From positions 124,001-188,000 of the forward strand of contig JBOZRQ010000034.1 of the NCBI GenBank assembly GCA_050789255.1: a stretch of 64,000 nt of DNA, given 5' to 3'. Below the pieces are notes generated by a model that worked only from the letters and a program-made list of their open reading frames with translations, was not told the DNA's origin and did no database searches. The position numbers and the translations under genes were made by a program. Shown here one piece after another: positions 1 through 16,291 of the stretch. Origin of the DNA: JBOZRQ01 sp050789255. GTDB lineage: Bacteria; Bacillota; Sulfobacillia; Symbiobacteriales; Symbiobacteriaceae. Each line of letters starts with the position of its first letter. The first letter of the stretch is position 1.

Positions 1-396
1 GGGGCAGACGACTACCTGGTCAAGCCGTTCCGCTTTCAAGAACTGCTGGCTCGGATCCGGGCGCTGCTGCGGCGGCAGCGCGTCCTGACCAATCGCCTCA
101 TCACGGCGGGGCCGCTCTCCTTCCATCGCGACACCCGGGAGGTATGGAACGAGGGGCAGCCTGTGCAGCTGACGGCCAAAGAGTTTGACCTGCTGGAGCT
201 GTTCCTGACCCACCCACGCCAGGTCTTTTCCCGAGAGGTGATCATCAACCGGCTGTGGGGCTATGACTACACCGGTGAAACCAATGTCGTAGACGTCTAC
301 GTCAGCCATCTTCGGGACAAGCTGGGCGACACGGAACACAGGCTGATCCAGACCGTTCGTGGGGTCGGCTATGTATTCAGGGGGACATCCCAGTGA
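1..396 (+). CDS. OmpR/PhoB-type response regulator, C-terminal part (truncated by window edge)
   Basis: The frame is open from base 1 and ends in TGA at 394-396, so only the C-terminal 131 residues are present. The first residues (GADDYLVKPF) are the end of a receiver domain, with the conserved Lys-Pro that follows beta-5. They are followed by a winged-helix DNA-binding domain: LTAKEFDLLELF, then SREVIINRLWGYD, VDVYVSHLRDKLG and IQTVRGVGYVF, all hallmark PhoB/OmpR segments. It is a cytoplasmic transcription factor phosphorylated by its partner kinase. The stop codon overlaps the GTG start of the histidine kinase gene (GTGA), so the two are translationally coupled. The target genes cannot be told from the sequence. 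Confidence 0.95.
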   Translation, partial: GADDYLVKPFRFQELLARIRALLRRQRVLTNRLITAGPLSFHRDTREVWNEGQPVQLTAKEFDLLELFLTHPRQVFSREVIINRLWGYDYTGETNVVDVYVSHLRDKLGDTEHRLIQTVRGVGYVFRGTSQ

Positions 397-1811
397 AACG
401 GTGGCGAACTCTGCCGCTCAGCTGGCGCCTGCCCTTTCTCTTCACCGTCATCCTCAGCCTGGTGTTGGCCGTGCTGGGGTCCATCGTCTACGTGCAGGTA
501 CAACGGTTTTCGGTCAATAGCCTCGGGCAGCGCATCAAAGATCGGGTGCAGCCGGTCCTCAGCGTGTACCAAAAGCGCCCGTTGAACACGTTCGCCACAC
601 CAGGCGAACGCATCAAAGCGATCGCGCAGGAGAGCCGGACGGAGGAGATGTCCGTCCGTGCGCTGGACGTGCAAGGCAAGACCATGGGGACCTTCCGTGC
701 GCCGGCAGGTCCGGCCTTCGGGCCTGCCCGTCCGGATCTGTTGCAGACGGCCGTAACGCAGCGAGAGGCGCTCTCGTACACAACATCCACCGACGCCGGG
801 CGAATGCTTGTCATGGTATTTCCTGTGATCGTCGGCAAGGACGCGGTCGGCGTCGTGGAAGCGGCTCTGCCGCTCGGGCCTGCCGATGAACTGCTCGCCA
901 CGCTTCGCCTGTACCTCGTGGTTGGCATCCTCGTCGCCCTGATGGCAGGGATCGTGGTCGGGGTTCCGTCAGTGCGCTCCACGCTGCGGCCTCTGAAGGA
1001 GATGATGGTCACAGCCGGCCGAATTGCCTCCGGCGACCTTCGCGCCAGGCTTCACCTTCAGAAAGGGCACGATGAGATTGGGCAGCTCTCGGAATCCTTC
1101 AATGCAATGGCCGAACGGCTGGAGGCTGCGTTTGACCGTCAGCGGCAGTTTGTGGCGGATGCGGCCCATGAGCTGAAGTCGCCGATGGCCGGCCTCAGCG
1201 GGATGACCGAGATGCTGTTGTTGGGCGCCGATCAGGGAGATCCGGCACAAAGGCAGCGGATCCTGCTGTTCATGCAAAAGGAGATCGAGCGCCTGTCCCG
1301 GCTGGTCGGTGATCTGCTCTCGCTGGCCAAAGCGGAGGCCGGGGGAAAGCAGTCCTGGGTCCGGGTCGACCTGGAACCGATCGCGCTGGATGTCTGCCAG
1401 GTGATGACGCCCCGAGCCGGCGGACGGCAGATTGAATGTCGGTCCGCCGGGCCGGTAACTGTCCTCGGAAACCCGGATGAACTCAGGCGGGCGATATTGA
1501 ATCTGGCCGACAACGCCCTCAAGTTTACCTCCGAGACCGGACAGATCACCATCTCCGTCGAGCAGAGCGTGGCGGAGGCCATCGTCCGGGTCAGTGATAC
1601 CGGCATCGGCATCCCGGAGTCTGATCTTCCCATGCTGTTTGAGCGCTTTTATCGCGGTGATCCGTCCCGATCCCGCCAGACGGGGGGAGCCGGGCTCGGC
1701 CTGGCCATTGTAAAGAGCATCGTCACCGCCCATGGCGGCACGGTCGAGGTCATCAGCCGGGTCGGCGAAGGCACGCTGTTCACGGTCAGGCTTCCCCTGG
1801 CCCAGCCATAG
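393..1811 (+). CDS. Membrane sensor histidine kinase (HAMP, HisKA, HATPase)
   Basis: 472 residues from a GTG start that overlaps the regulator stop. Transmembrane segments lie at about residues 13-34 and 170-192 and enclose an extracytoplasmic sensor region of about 135 residues. A HAMP linker follows (about 193-247), then the dimerisation/phosphoacceptor helix with the H-box AAHELKSPMAG (His259). The ATPase domain has N-box NLADNALKFT, G1 box VSDTGIGIP, F-box MLFERFYRGD and G2 box GAGLGLAIVKSIV. The length and order are those of a classical class I kinase. It presumably phosphorylates the regulator encoded immediately upstream. The sensed signal is unknown. A terminator follows the stop directly. 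Confidence 0.95.
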   Translation: MKRWRTLPLSWRLPFLFTVILSLVLAVLGSIVYVQVQRFSVNSLGQRIKDRVQPVLSVYQKRPLNTFATPGERIKAIAQESRTEEMSVRALDVQGKTMGTFRAPAGPAFGPARPDLLQTAVTQREALSYTTSTDAGRMLVMVFPVIVGKDAVGVVEAALPLGPADELLATLRLYLVVGILVALMAGIVVGVPSVRSTLRPLKEMMVTAGRIASGDLRARLHLQKGHDEIGQLSESFNAMAERLEAAFDRQRQFVADAAHELKSPMAGLSGMTEMLLLGADQGDPAQRQRILLFMQKEIERLSRLVGDLLSLAKAEAGGKQSWVRVDLEPIALDVCQVMTPRAGGRQIECRSAGPVTVLGNPDELRRAILNLADNALKFTSETGQITISVEQSVAEAIVRVSDTGIGIPESDLPMLFERFYRGDPSRSRQTGGAGLGLAIVKSIVTAHGGTVEVISRVGEGTLFTVRLPLAQP

Positions 1812-1827
1812 CTGGAGCGCAAAAAAG

Positions 1828-1854
1828 GACGGCCCCCTCAGGGGCCGTCTTTCT
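1828..1854 (+). terminator. Rho-independent terminator after the two-component genes
   Basis: A 9-bp GC stem (GACGGCCCC / GGGGCCGTC) with a CTCA loop is followed by TTTCT and preceded by AAAAAA. It therefore probably works in both directions, serving the kinase gene and the convergent gene ending at 1856. Confidence 0.85.
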
Positions 1855-1855
1855 C

Positions 1856-2278
1856 TTACTTCTTTTTCGCCTGCTCCTGGTCAAAGCCGGCCAGTTTCTT
1901 GTCCGCATGCTCCTGGGTGATCTTCCCGAGTCTTACCATCTCATCAAGTTGGGCCTTCAGCTCTTCGCGGGAGGGAGGCGCCGCAGGAGCTTCATACTTG
2001 CGCCGATACCCTGCAGCCTCTTTTTCCGAGACCTTCCCATCCTTCACAGCCTGGTCGATCATGGCCAGGGCTTCCGTTCTCCACTGCTCCATATGCGCCT
2101 TGTAGCCATCCTCCAGCGCCTTCTGCAGCTCCACATTGCCCGCCGAGGGCGCCGGCTTGGTGTATTCCTTGGTTGCTGGGGCACCAGGCGCCTTTTCCGC
2201 CAAGGCCGCACCTCCCCACAGGGAACCGGCAATGGCCACGGCTCCAAGTACAACCATCCAACGTTTGGTCTTCGTCAC
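1856..2278 (-). CDS. Small secreted protein with SHOCT/DUF2680-like helical tail
   Basis: The preferred start is a GTG at 2278, six bases after a GGAGGG site; a longer reading from 2329 has no ribosome site. The 140-residue product begins with a signal peptide (VTKTKRWMVVLGAVAIAGS, ending in ALA), so it is exported. The mature part is charged and helical. Two short repeats of the type LDEMVRLGKITQEHADKKL and MIDQAVKDGKVSEKEAAGY resemble SHOCT or DUF2680 segments (helix, short turn containing G-K-I/V, helix). The tail ends in KKK. No enzyme motif is visible. It is convergent with the histidine kinase gene and shares its terminator. The function is unknown; an envelope-associated role is inferred only from the signal peptide. 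Confidence 0.75.
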   Translation of the reverse strand: MTKTKRWMVVLGAVAIAGSLWGGAALAEKAPGAPATKEYTKPAPSAGNVELQKALEDGYKAHMEQWRTEALAMIDQAVKDGKVSEKEAAGYRRKYEAPAAPPSREELKAQLDEMVRLGKITQEHADKKLAGFDQEQAKKK

Positions 2279-2508
2279 GTGAGTCCCTCCCAGATGTGTG
2301 TAAGCGATCGGGCCGAGCTCCAGCTTCAATCTACACGCCGCGGCTTAAGCGTTCATGAATCAAAGATTAAGTTTTATGAAGCGCCCCCCACCCACACAAA
2401 AAAGTCGCGCGAAATCTGCTCCAACCCATCGAACCTTCCACTTGTCGACAACGTTATGGTATATGGATGAATAATCCGCATACTACGATAATTGGTGGAG
2501 GTGGTCCC

Positions 2509-3156
2509 ATGGCTGAGCAGAAGAAGGTGTTCCAGCTCATGGACGGTCGAGTGATTCAATATGATCCGGCACGTCCCAAGCTCCATCCGAATATCAAGGA
2601 GCTGTGGTGTAGGGTCGACCCGCAGGGCAGCGGCAGCCTGCTGCTCAGCATGGGCACCTATTACACCTTCCGGCACATCTCCAAGCAGAACAACGGCAAT
2701 CCTGAGCCTACCCATGCCGAGTTCGTCATCCGTGTCACCGACGCCGGCACCTTCCTGATCCTGGCCCTGACTACGCCCTCCAAGCCCGAGGCTCGTGAGT
2801 TCAAGCTGACCAACGGCGAGTTCCGCATCCTGCGCGACATCAACCCCCAGCTGGACCAAGCCGAGCTTCAGATCGATCCCGACACCCTGTACACCATGGA
2901 CGTGTTCGAGGCCGACGATCCGACGTATGGCCGGGTGGTCGCCGCCAACTGGAGCACCGCCGTGGCCACGCCTCGCCCCGAGAAGTCGGAGGGAGAGGGG
3001 AAGAAGGACGAGGCAAAGGCAGCCGACGCCAAGGCCAAGGATGCCAAGACGCAGGCCGCTGCCACCAGCCAGCCTGCCGGTACGAAGCCGGCGAACAACG
3101 AGCCGTCCACCAAGACGGAGTCCACGGACAAGCCCGAGTCCACCGAGAAGCAATAG
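2509..3156 (+). CDS. Uncharacterised protein with a disordered Lys/Ala/Thr-rich tail
   Basis: The ATG at 2509 is chosen because GGTGGAGGTGG lies just upstream; an earlier in-frame ATG at 2467 has no such site and would add a Gly-rich leader. The product is 215 residues. Residues 1-155 look like a folded mostly-beta domain of alternating hydrophobic and polar stretches (for example SGSLLLSMGTYYTF, TFLILALTTPSK). Residues 160-215 are low-complexity (Lys/Ala, then Thr/Pro/Glu/Lys) and probably disordered. No signal peptide or membrane segment is seen, so it is probably cytoplasmic. I do not recognise the family. It stands alone between two divergent or unrelated units and ends at a strong terminator. 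Confidence 0.8.
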   Translation: MAEQKKVFQLMDGRVIQYDPARPKLHPNIKELWCRVDPQGSGSLLLSMGTYYTFRHISKQNNGNPEPTHAEFVIRVTDAGTFLILALTTPSKPEAREFKLTNGEFRILRDINPQLDQAELQIDPDTLYTMDVFEADDPTYGRVVAANWSTAVATPRPEKSEGEGKKDEAKAADAKAKDAKTQAAATSQPAGTKPANNEPSTKTESTDKPESTEKQ

Positions 3157-3163
3157 CAGTTGA

Positions 3164-3197
3164 GCCCACGGAACGCCACCGTTCCGTGGGCCTTTTC
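3164..3197 (+). terminator. Rho-independent terminator
   Basis: An 11-bp stem GCCCACGGAAC / GTTCCGTGGGC with a six-base loop is followed by CTTTTCTT, seven bases after the stop at 3156. The stem is the same as that of the terminator after katG (21018-21051). Confidence 0.9.
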
Positions 3198-3208
3198 TTG
3201 TGCCGCGG

Positions 3209-3760
3209 GCCGATATGAATGGCAGAGGCGCTCCAGTGGCGTTCTAGTGGTATGCCGGTGAAGCTCCGCGTCCGAACAAGGGCGAACACAGTGGGGGCCA
3301 TGATGAACCCAAGATGGACGATATGGCCCACTATTGGATCCAAGTTGCTTCCCGGATGGACTCAGGGTGGACTCCGCATGGACCCAGGCTGGACGTGAGG
3401 GGGCGCCCTTCGGGCTATCAGCGAGGCGCTTTGGTGGAGTTCTGGTGGAACCTACGCGGCGATCTGGTGAATAAGTAAGTCAATCCCATTTATGGGTTCA
3501 TAGACCTGTTTTGGTGCATAGGTTTCAATGCCAGGAGGTCACAAGGCGTCGAAGATGGACGCCGGAGTAAGGATTGCGGCATCGCCGTCCCGCACATGCG
3601 GCAGAGAAACGTCGCCCAGTCGGGACCGCTGTGCCCGCCTGTATGCACTTCCGGCCGATCTTGTCTGCATATGGGGTGTCCGCCGGGTGGACGATGGAGG
3701 CACCCTGAAGGTGCCCTGGAGGGATTCCAGTGGCATACACGATGGACGTTGGAGGCGTTT
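3209..3760. repeat. Degenerate tandem repeat in constant 11-nt phase, non-coding
   Basis: The 600-base gap between the terminator at 3197 and the gene ending at 3804 can be cut into 11-base units that keep the same register from about 3209 to 3760, roughly 50 units. Most units carry a TGG, GTGG or AGGC core at positions 6-9. TGGAC occurs at 3357, 3368, 3379 and 3390, exactly 11 apart, with TGG at 3324 and 3335 in the same register. TGGTGGA occurs at 3432 and 3443, and TGGTGA at 3465. TGGAC at 3556, 3688 and 3743 is spaced by 132 and 55 bases, both multiples of 11. Because 11 is not a multiple of three, a coding repeat is unlikely. Conservation per unit is low outside 3230-3275, 3320-3397, 3429-3472 and 3682-3758. 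The function is unknown. Confidence 0.6.
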
Positions 3761-3803
3761 ACGGCCAGCCGTGGCACCGAACACTGTTCGTGGTGGTCTC
3801 GCC

Positions 3804-4334
3804 CTAGAACTCCCACGTGATCGGCCGTGCTGTGTGCGGCCTACCCTCTTCGACCACCTCGAAGACCTCAACGGTGCAGCCGAGGAGGAGCGAGAGAAGG
3901 GCCAGCCCCTTTGCCTGCCCAACCCGCAACTTGTCACGGGTATCCAGCCTCTTGGACTCCGCAAAGCGGAGCTCGGAGAAATCCGGCTTATAAATCAGCA
4001 GGTCGGGCTCTTCCAGCGGTCTGAACCTGGGGTACAACTGGCGCACCCTCTCAAAGCGCTCCTCGCCGAGGCAGCCAAGCAATACCTCTTCGGCCTTCGG
4101 CCACTTGCCGCGCTTGTTGCCTCCGAAGACGTTAAAGTCGTGGTGAATCCAAAGGTACCCCTGCTGGGCGAAATGCTGTCCCACGAGGAACTCCCCGAAC
4201 CCCATCGATCCCGGGAGTCGGCGGCAGTACTCATCCGGGCAGTCCTCCCGCTCATTATTCACCCACCGGTCCCGCTGCTCACTGGTAAAGGTGATGACCT
4301 TCGTCGAGATCGTAACGGTGATTCCCAATGCCAT
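3804..4334 (-). CDS. Putative PD-(D/E)XK nuclease, VRR-NUC-like
   Basis: 176 residues from the ATG at 4334; the GGAGG at 4336-4340 would suit the in-frame TTG two codons later (4328) equally well. The C-terminal half has the nuclease pattern EPDLLIY (Asp111), then RFAESKR (Glu126-Ser-Lys128), then a helix with Gln140 (VGQAKGLALL) and a final strand TVEVFEV. This is the order of the VRR-NUC/Holliday-resolvase-like PD-(D/E)XK fold. The N-terminal 100 residues are unlike any domain I recognise. No signal peptide is seen. It faces the small membrane protein gene divergently, and two further PD-(D/E)XK genes lie within 3 kb. The substrate is unknown; a DNA repair or defence role is an inference from the fold. 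Confidence 0.6.
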   Translation of the reverse strand: MALGITVTISTKVITFTSEQRDRWVNNEREDCPDEYCRRLPGSMGFGEFLVGQHFAQQGYLWIHHDFNVFGGNKRGKWPKAEEVLLGCLGEERFERVRQLYPRFRPLEEPDLLIYKPDFSELRFAESKRLDTRDKLRVGQAKGLALLSLLLGCTVEVFEVVEEGRPHTARPITWEF

Positions 4335-4418
4335 GCCTCCAACGTGCTGCGATGCTAGTGAACTTTTCGACGACTCCGGGAGTCACTGAGACGAGGACCG
4401 CCGCGTGGGGGGATACCA

Positions 4419-4700
4419 ATGTCAGCAGCATGGGGCCTGATTCTGGTCGTGGTCATGATGAACCTGTTTGCCGTCGGCGTTTTCACCGGTCATACCCAGA
4501 GAGCACTTCAGGCACTCCGTCGATTCAACGAGAGGCTAAAGCAGTGGACCTATAGCCCCCAGGACTGGGTCCGGGAGGATTACATGCGCCGCATGTTTCC
4601 CGCTCCCGAGGTCCCGGGACATCTTTACGTCATTGCCGTGCTGATCATCGCCCTGACCGTGCTCGGGCTCTTCTTGGTGTTCGTGAGCAGTTTCGGATAG
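4419..4700 (+). CDS. Small two-helix membrane protein, unknown function
   Basis: 93 residues from an ATG preceded by GGGGGATA. There are two hydrophobic helices: residues 3-22 (WGLILVVVMMNLFAVGVFTG) and about 69-91 (VIAVLIIALTVLGLFLVFV). Between them is a charged cytoplasmic or extracytoplasmic stretch rich in Arg, Glu and Trp. No lipobox or enzyme motif is present. It lies in opposite orientation to its nuclease-like neighbours and its stop is only 10 bases from the convergent stop at 4711. It could be an accessory of the nuclease cluster, but nothing in the sequence shows that. Confidence 0.65.
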   Translation: MSAAWGLILVVVMMNLFAVGVFTGHTQRALQALRRFNERLKQWTYSPQDWVREDYMRRMFPAPEVPGHLYVIAVLIIALTVLGLFLVFVSSFG

Positions 4701-4710
4701 GGGCATCTCT

Positions 4711-6438
4711 CTACCACACCCGAATGCGCACGCAGCCGGCGCCGACGGCGGGGTTCTTCTCCACCTGGAGCCAGTCGATGCGCCAGTCTTCGGGGGCGCC
4801 CGGCTTCCCGCCCAAAACGGGGTACAAACAGTCGACGATGTTCTTGACGCGCCCGTCGGCGATTTCGCCTACGTTGAGGGCTTGATCGCCGAACTGCAGG
4901 CTCACGGAGAAGGAGGTCCTGGCGCCCGGGGCCGATGTAGCGCGCTCCCGTACCCAGGCGGCCATCGCCTCGTCTTGAGCACTTGTAGGCAGGGCACCGC
5001 AAAAAAGACCGTCCAGCAAAGGCCGGCCATCCGGCAAGTTGGGTGCCGGTCCGCTGCGGAGCGCCACTGTGCACCCGGCGTTGACGTCCACCGATCGGGT
5101 CGCCCGCCACCACTGCAGATTCGGGCGTTTTCCGCCGAGCCAGCCCAAGCGGTTGACCACCACCGAGAACAGTGGCTCACACAGGTTGTCCACATCTTTG
5201 ACCGCCGCATCGGGCCGCAGGCGGAACGCAACGGTGAGCCCTTGGTGGTTGGCGCCGGACGGGGCCGGCGGGATGGCCCGGGCCAGCGTCTCCTTCCATG
5301 CCCGCTCGCGGTCATCTGCGCTATAACTTGCCGGATCCCCTGACACGATCCATTTCAAGGCATCCCCTGTCGCCCGCTCCTGCCAACCTTTCTGCAGCTT
5401 CCGCACCCAGTCTGCCACCAGGTTGGCCCAAGGATCAAGGCGCAGGTCGCCGGTTACTCTCGGGGCGACCGTGAAACTGCAATACCCGCGCTTGCGGCCA
5501 ATGTTCATGGTGTGGTTTGGGGCGAGCCCCAGGGGCTTGCGGAGGGATTCCAGGACGGCTTGAACGTAGCGGAGTTGAGGTTCAGCCACCACCTTGGGGT
5601 AGGGATCGGGGTGGCAGAAGACCTTTACAGCGAAGTGCTGAACCTGCACACCGAGCCGGTATCGCTCCGTACCGTCCGAGATCGACATCCAAACATCAAC
5701 GAGGGCTTGAGCGTGCGCCTCGTCGACACTGACGCTCCACTGCGCCGAACCGGGGGCTCCGAGCAAGGGCAGTACCTTCCCGCCAAGCCGGCGCATCCAT
5801 GCCTTTTGTAGGATCACCCGGAGTCCGAGGGCATCCACCCACCTGGCGAACCCAGCATCGGCCGCACCCGGGCCGGGAAGGCCAAAGACGTGAGGTGCGA
5901 ACGTGTCGGGACCCTTTCCGCACACGAGCTCCACGGCCTCCGAGAGCCGAGCGAGCATCAAGATGTAATCCCGCAGGTACCCCTTTGAACGCTCCGCCTT
6001 CATTACCTCGGGCTGAAGCGAGTGCAGCAGGTCGGCATAACTGATCGCCTGCCATGCATCGCTGCCCTGGGGCGGCTCCCCTGTCAAGGTCAGGAAGAGC
6101 CTGGTACTGGCCGGGAACTGCGAGAGTACCCGGTCGTAGTGCTGCAGCTGCTCCCCATGCTCGCTGCTCTTGAGCTTGATCTCAAAGGCGATGGCATGCG
6201 TTCCGGCGCTGGTTTCAGCGGTGAGCAGCAGGTCGATATCCTCAACTTCCGTCCTGGCGTTGAGGCTGCGGCAATTGTCAAAGTCAACCTGGGCGAGGCG
6301 TCGCAGGATTCGCACCCGGCTGTCGAGCGGCAGGGGCGAGTCCTCGCCGAGCAGCCAGCACAGCATCGCAGCCTGAATACCCTCGCGATGGATCATCGAC
6401 AGATGTTCCAGGGGGGTAAGTGGCCAAAAGCTAATCAT
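4711..6438 (-). CDS. PD-(D/E)XK nuclease superfamily protein (PDDEXK_4-like)
   Basis: 575 residues; the ATG follows GGAGGTG. The N-terminal 110 residues carry a nuclease core: EVEDIDLLL (Asp69), HAIAFEIKLK (Glu86-Ile-Lys88) and a helix EQLQHYDRVLSQFP. This is the arrangement of the PDDEXK_4 group, predicted Mg-dependent nucleases. The long C-terminal part (about 450 residues) has no motif I recognise. It contains a patchy repetition of W-x-W/V-S-V strands and looks like a separate module, perhaps for nucleic-acid or partner binding. It is transcribed after the Mrr-like gene (23-base gap), so the two are probably co-expressed. No signal peptide is seen. Its role is not established; defence against foreign DNA is possible. 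Confidence 0.7.
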   Translation of the reverse strand: MISFWPLTPLEHLSMIHREGIQAAMLCWLLGEDSPLPLDSRVRILRRLAQVDFDNCRSLNARTEVEDIDLLLTAETSAGTHAIAFEIKLKSSEHGEQLQHYDRVLSQFPASTRLFLTLTGEPPQGSDAWQAISYADLLHSLQPEVMKAERSKGYLRDYILMLARLSEAVELVCGKGPDTFAPHVFGLPGPGAADAGFARWVDALGLRVILQKAWMRRLGGKVLPLLGAPGSAQWSVSVDEAHAQALVDVWMSISDGTERYRLGVQVQHFAVKVFCHPDPYPKVVAEPQLRYVQAVLESLRKPLGLAPNHTMNIGRKRGYCSFTVAPRVTGDLRLDPWANLVADWVRKLQKGWQERATGDALKWIVSGDPASYSADDRERAWKETLARAIPPAPSGANHQGLTVAFRLRPDAAVKDVDNLCEPLFSVVVNRLGWLGGKRPNLQWWRATRSVDVNAGCTVALRSGPAPNLPDGRPLLDGLFCGALPTSAQDEAMAAWVRERATSAPGARTSFSVSLQFGDQALNVGEIADGRVKNIVDCLYPVLGGKPGAPEDWRIDWLQVEKNPAVGAGCVRIRVW

Positions 6439-6461
6439 CTGGCACCTCCGGTGTCACCCGT

Positions 6462-7223
6462 TCACAACTCCATCGTATGACGGCACTTCGGAAAGCCCGA
6501 GCAGCCCCAGAAGGCGCCCCGGGCGCCCTGCCTTCTCACCATCGGCTTCCCGCACTTCGGGCAGGTCGGCGCCTGCGCCGGGCGCGCTCCGACGATGGGG
6601 GTGGACGCAGGCTGCTGAGAGCTGGCGGCGACCTCCTGCTTCGCCGACGAGGGGCGGGAGGCGGCGATCGGCGTAGCTGTGACGGCAGCGGGCCCCGCCT
6701 GCAGCGAGAGTACGGTCTCCGCCAGCTTCCGCCGGCCCCAAAGCTCCACCTGGTTCGACCTGGCCAGGTCGTGGGCTTGATTCGTGAACTCCTGGTTAGC
6801 CACGACCATGGCCTTCGTGCACTTGTAGTGCGGGCGGGCGGCAGCGGCTTCCTGCACCGCCTTGTTCCCCACGCGCTTGCTGTAGCGCTTGGCCTGCACC
6901 AGGATGCGCTCGCCGCCCTTGGTCAGAATCAGGTCACCGCCCTGGTCCCCGACGTACCGGGTGCGCTCGACGCGATAACCCAGTCGGGTAAAGAGATCCT
7001 CCAGGTACTTCTCGAACTGAAGCCCGGACATCTGGTCGATCTCGGCCATGCCGGCCTTCCGGAACCGCCATATCTCGTACAGCTCCGGCACCAGGCGCAG
7101 CGCTATGATGCCGAGCATAAACACCCAGACCGGCCACATCGAAAACAGCTCAACGGCGGCTTGGAACAGCCCCTTCATGAACTGGGGGCCAACGGACTCC
7201 ACATTGATCACGCCCTTCTGCAA
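6462..7223 (-). CDS. Membrane-anchored Mrr-type restriction endonuclease domain with topoisomerase-like zinc finger
   Basis: 253 residues from a TTG at 7223; no clear ribosome site is seen, and GTG codons at positions 5 and 8 or ATG at 16 are alternatives. A single membrane helix (about 31-49, PVWVFMLGIIALRLVP) precedes an Mrr catalytic domain (about 63-170) with Glu71, DQGGDLIL (Asp97) and ILVQAKRY (Gln110-x-Lys112). The QxK form is common in Mrr_cat proteins. An Ala/Ser/Pro-rich linker then leads to a four-cysteine finger (CPKCGKPMVRR ... GCSGFPKC) of the topoisomerase I C-terminal type. Mrr proteins cleave modified DNA; the membrane anchor suggests action at the envelope, for example on incoming DNA. 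It leads the unit with the gene ending at 4711. Confidence 0.8.
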   Translation of the reverse strand: MQKGVINVESVGPQFMKGLFQAAVELFSMWPVWVFMLGIIALRLVPELYEIWRFRKAGMAEIDQMSGLQFEKYLEDLFTRLGYRVERTRYVGDQGGDLILTKGGERILVQAKRYSKRVGNKAVQEAAAARPHYKCTKAMVVANQEFTNQAHDLARSNQVELWGRRKLAETVLSLQAGPAAVTATPIAASRPSSAKQEVAASSQQPASTPIVGARPAQAPTCPKCGKPMVRRQGARGAFWGCSGFPKCRHTMEL

Positions 7224-7258
7224 TTGCTTGGAAATCGAATGATCTTAACTATTCTGTG

Positions 7259-7271
7259 TGTGCATTGCACA
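7259..7271. promoter_or_regulatory. Perfect 6-1-6 palindrome, possible operator
   Basis: TGTGCATTGCACA is a perfect inverted repeat in the divergent region between the Mrr-like gene and the riboswitch leader. The remaining bases 7224-7458 contain no gene. A weak candidate promoter for the riboswitch transcript (TTGTGT, 16 bases, TAAATA, about 7366-7395) is the only other signal noticed. Confidence 0.35.
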
Positions 7272-7458
7272 GTCCTACCAGAAGTACGAACCTCCTGAGG
7301 AACCAACGCAGAGCCCCTGGCAGGCCGGTGGACTGGCAACACAATCTTGCAGTTATGTCGAACGATTTGTGTAAGGGTGAAGAGGGGGTAAATAGGAACA
7401 TAACGAATTTCCGAATCGGCTGGGACCAAGGTCTTAGGCCTGAGGTCCCGGGCAACAA

Positions 7459-7560
7459 CAGCAATCGAAAAGGGCAAACCTGGCGAAAGTCAGGGACGCA
7501 AAGCTTCCCGCCTAAAGCTCGGTTCTGCCGGGCCATGGCAGCGGGGCCGCCGAACTGCTG
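7459..7560 (+). ncRNA. Cyclic-di-GMP-I (GEMM-I) riboswitch
   Basis: The core matches the GEMM-I consensus: GGGCAAACC, a stem CCTGGC-GAAA-GTCAGG with the conserved GNRA loop, GGGACGCAAAGC, then CCGCCTAAAG (tetraloop receptor side), a second stem, and ATGGCAGCGGGG followed by CCGCC. A closing P1 helix can be drawn from CAGCA (7459-7463) and TCG with CGA and TGCTG (7551-7560). It lies 80 bases upstream of the start of the giant YD-repeat gene on the same strand, with a hairpin in between. The sequence therefore predicts that expression of that surface protein responds to cyclic di-GMP. Whether binding turns it on or off cannot be read directly. Confidence 0.93.
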
Positions 7561-7576
7561 CAGCAAAGCAAGCAGT

Positions 7577-7616
7577 ACACCCGCGCGGCGTCGCCGCGCG
7601 GGTGTTGCTGTCGTTG
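7577..7616 (+). terminator. GC-rich hairpin after the riboswitch, probable expression platform
   Basis: A perfect 14-bp stem (7577-7590 with 7592-7605, core CCCGCGCGGCG) is followed by a moderately T-rich stretch TGCTGTCGTT. ACTGCT at 7554-7559, which overlaps the 3' strand of P1, can also pair with AGCAGT at 7571-7576. A ligand-dependent rearrangement next to the hairpin is thus possible. The T tract is imperfect, so termination is likely but not certain. Confidence 0.65.
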
Positions 7617-7640
7617 GCAAGCCACGCAGGAGGGAAATCC

Positions 7641-16223
<8,583 letters not shown>

Positions 16224-16291
16224 CCGGAACTGGCGAACAGAGGGAACGCTCTGGGTCTGTTCAACCTAGCCTCCGATGGGGAGCGACCAGC

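Noticed and set aside
3209..3760. CRISPR or iteron origin reading of the 11-nt array
   Set aside because: No constant repeat with variable spacers; no rep gene or AT-rich box beside it.
3528..4358. Plus-strand frame over the repeat array and nuclease gene
   Set aside because: Arg/Pro/Gly-rich translation without SD; the 11-nt phase argues against coding.
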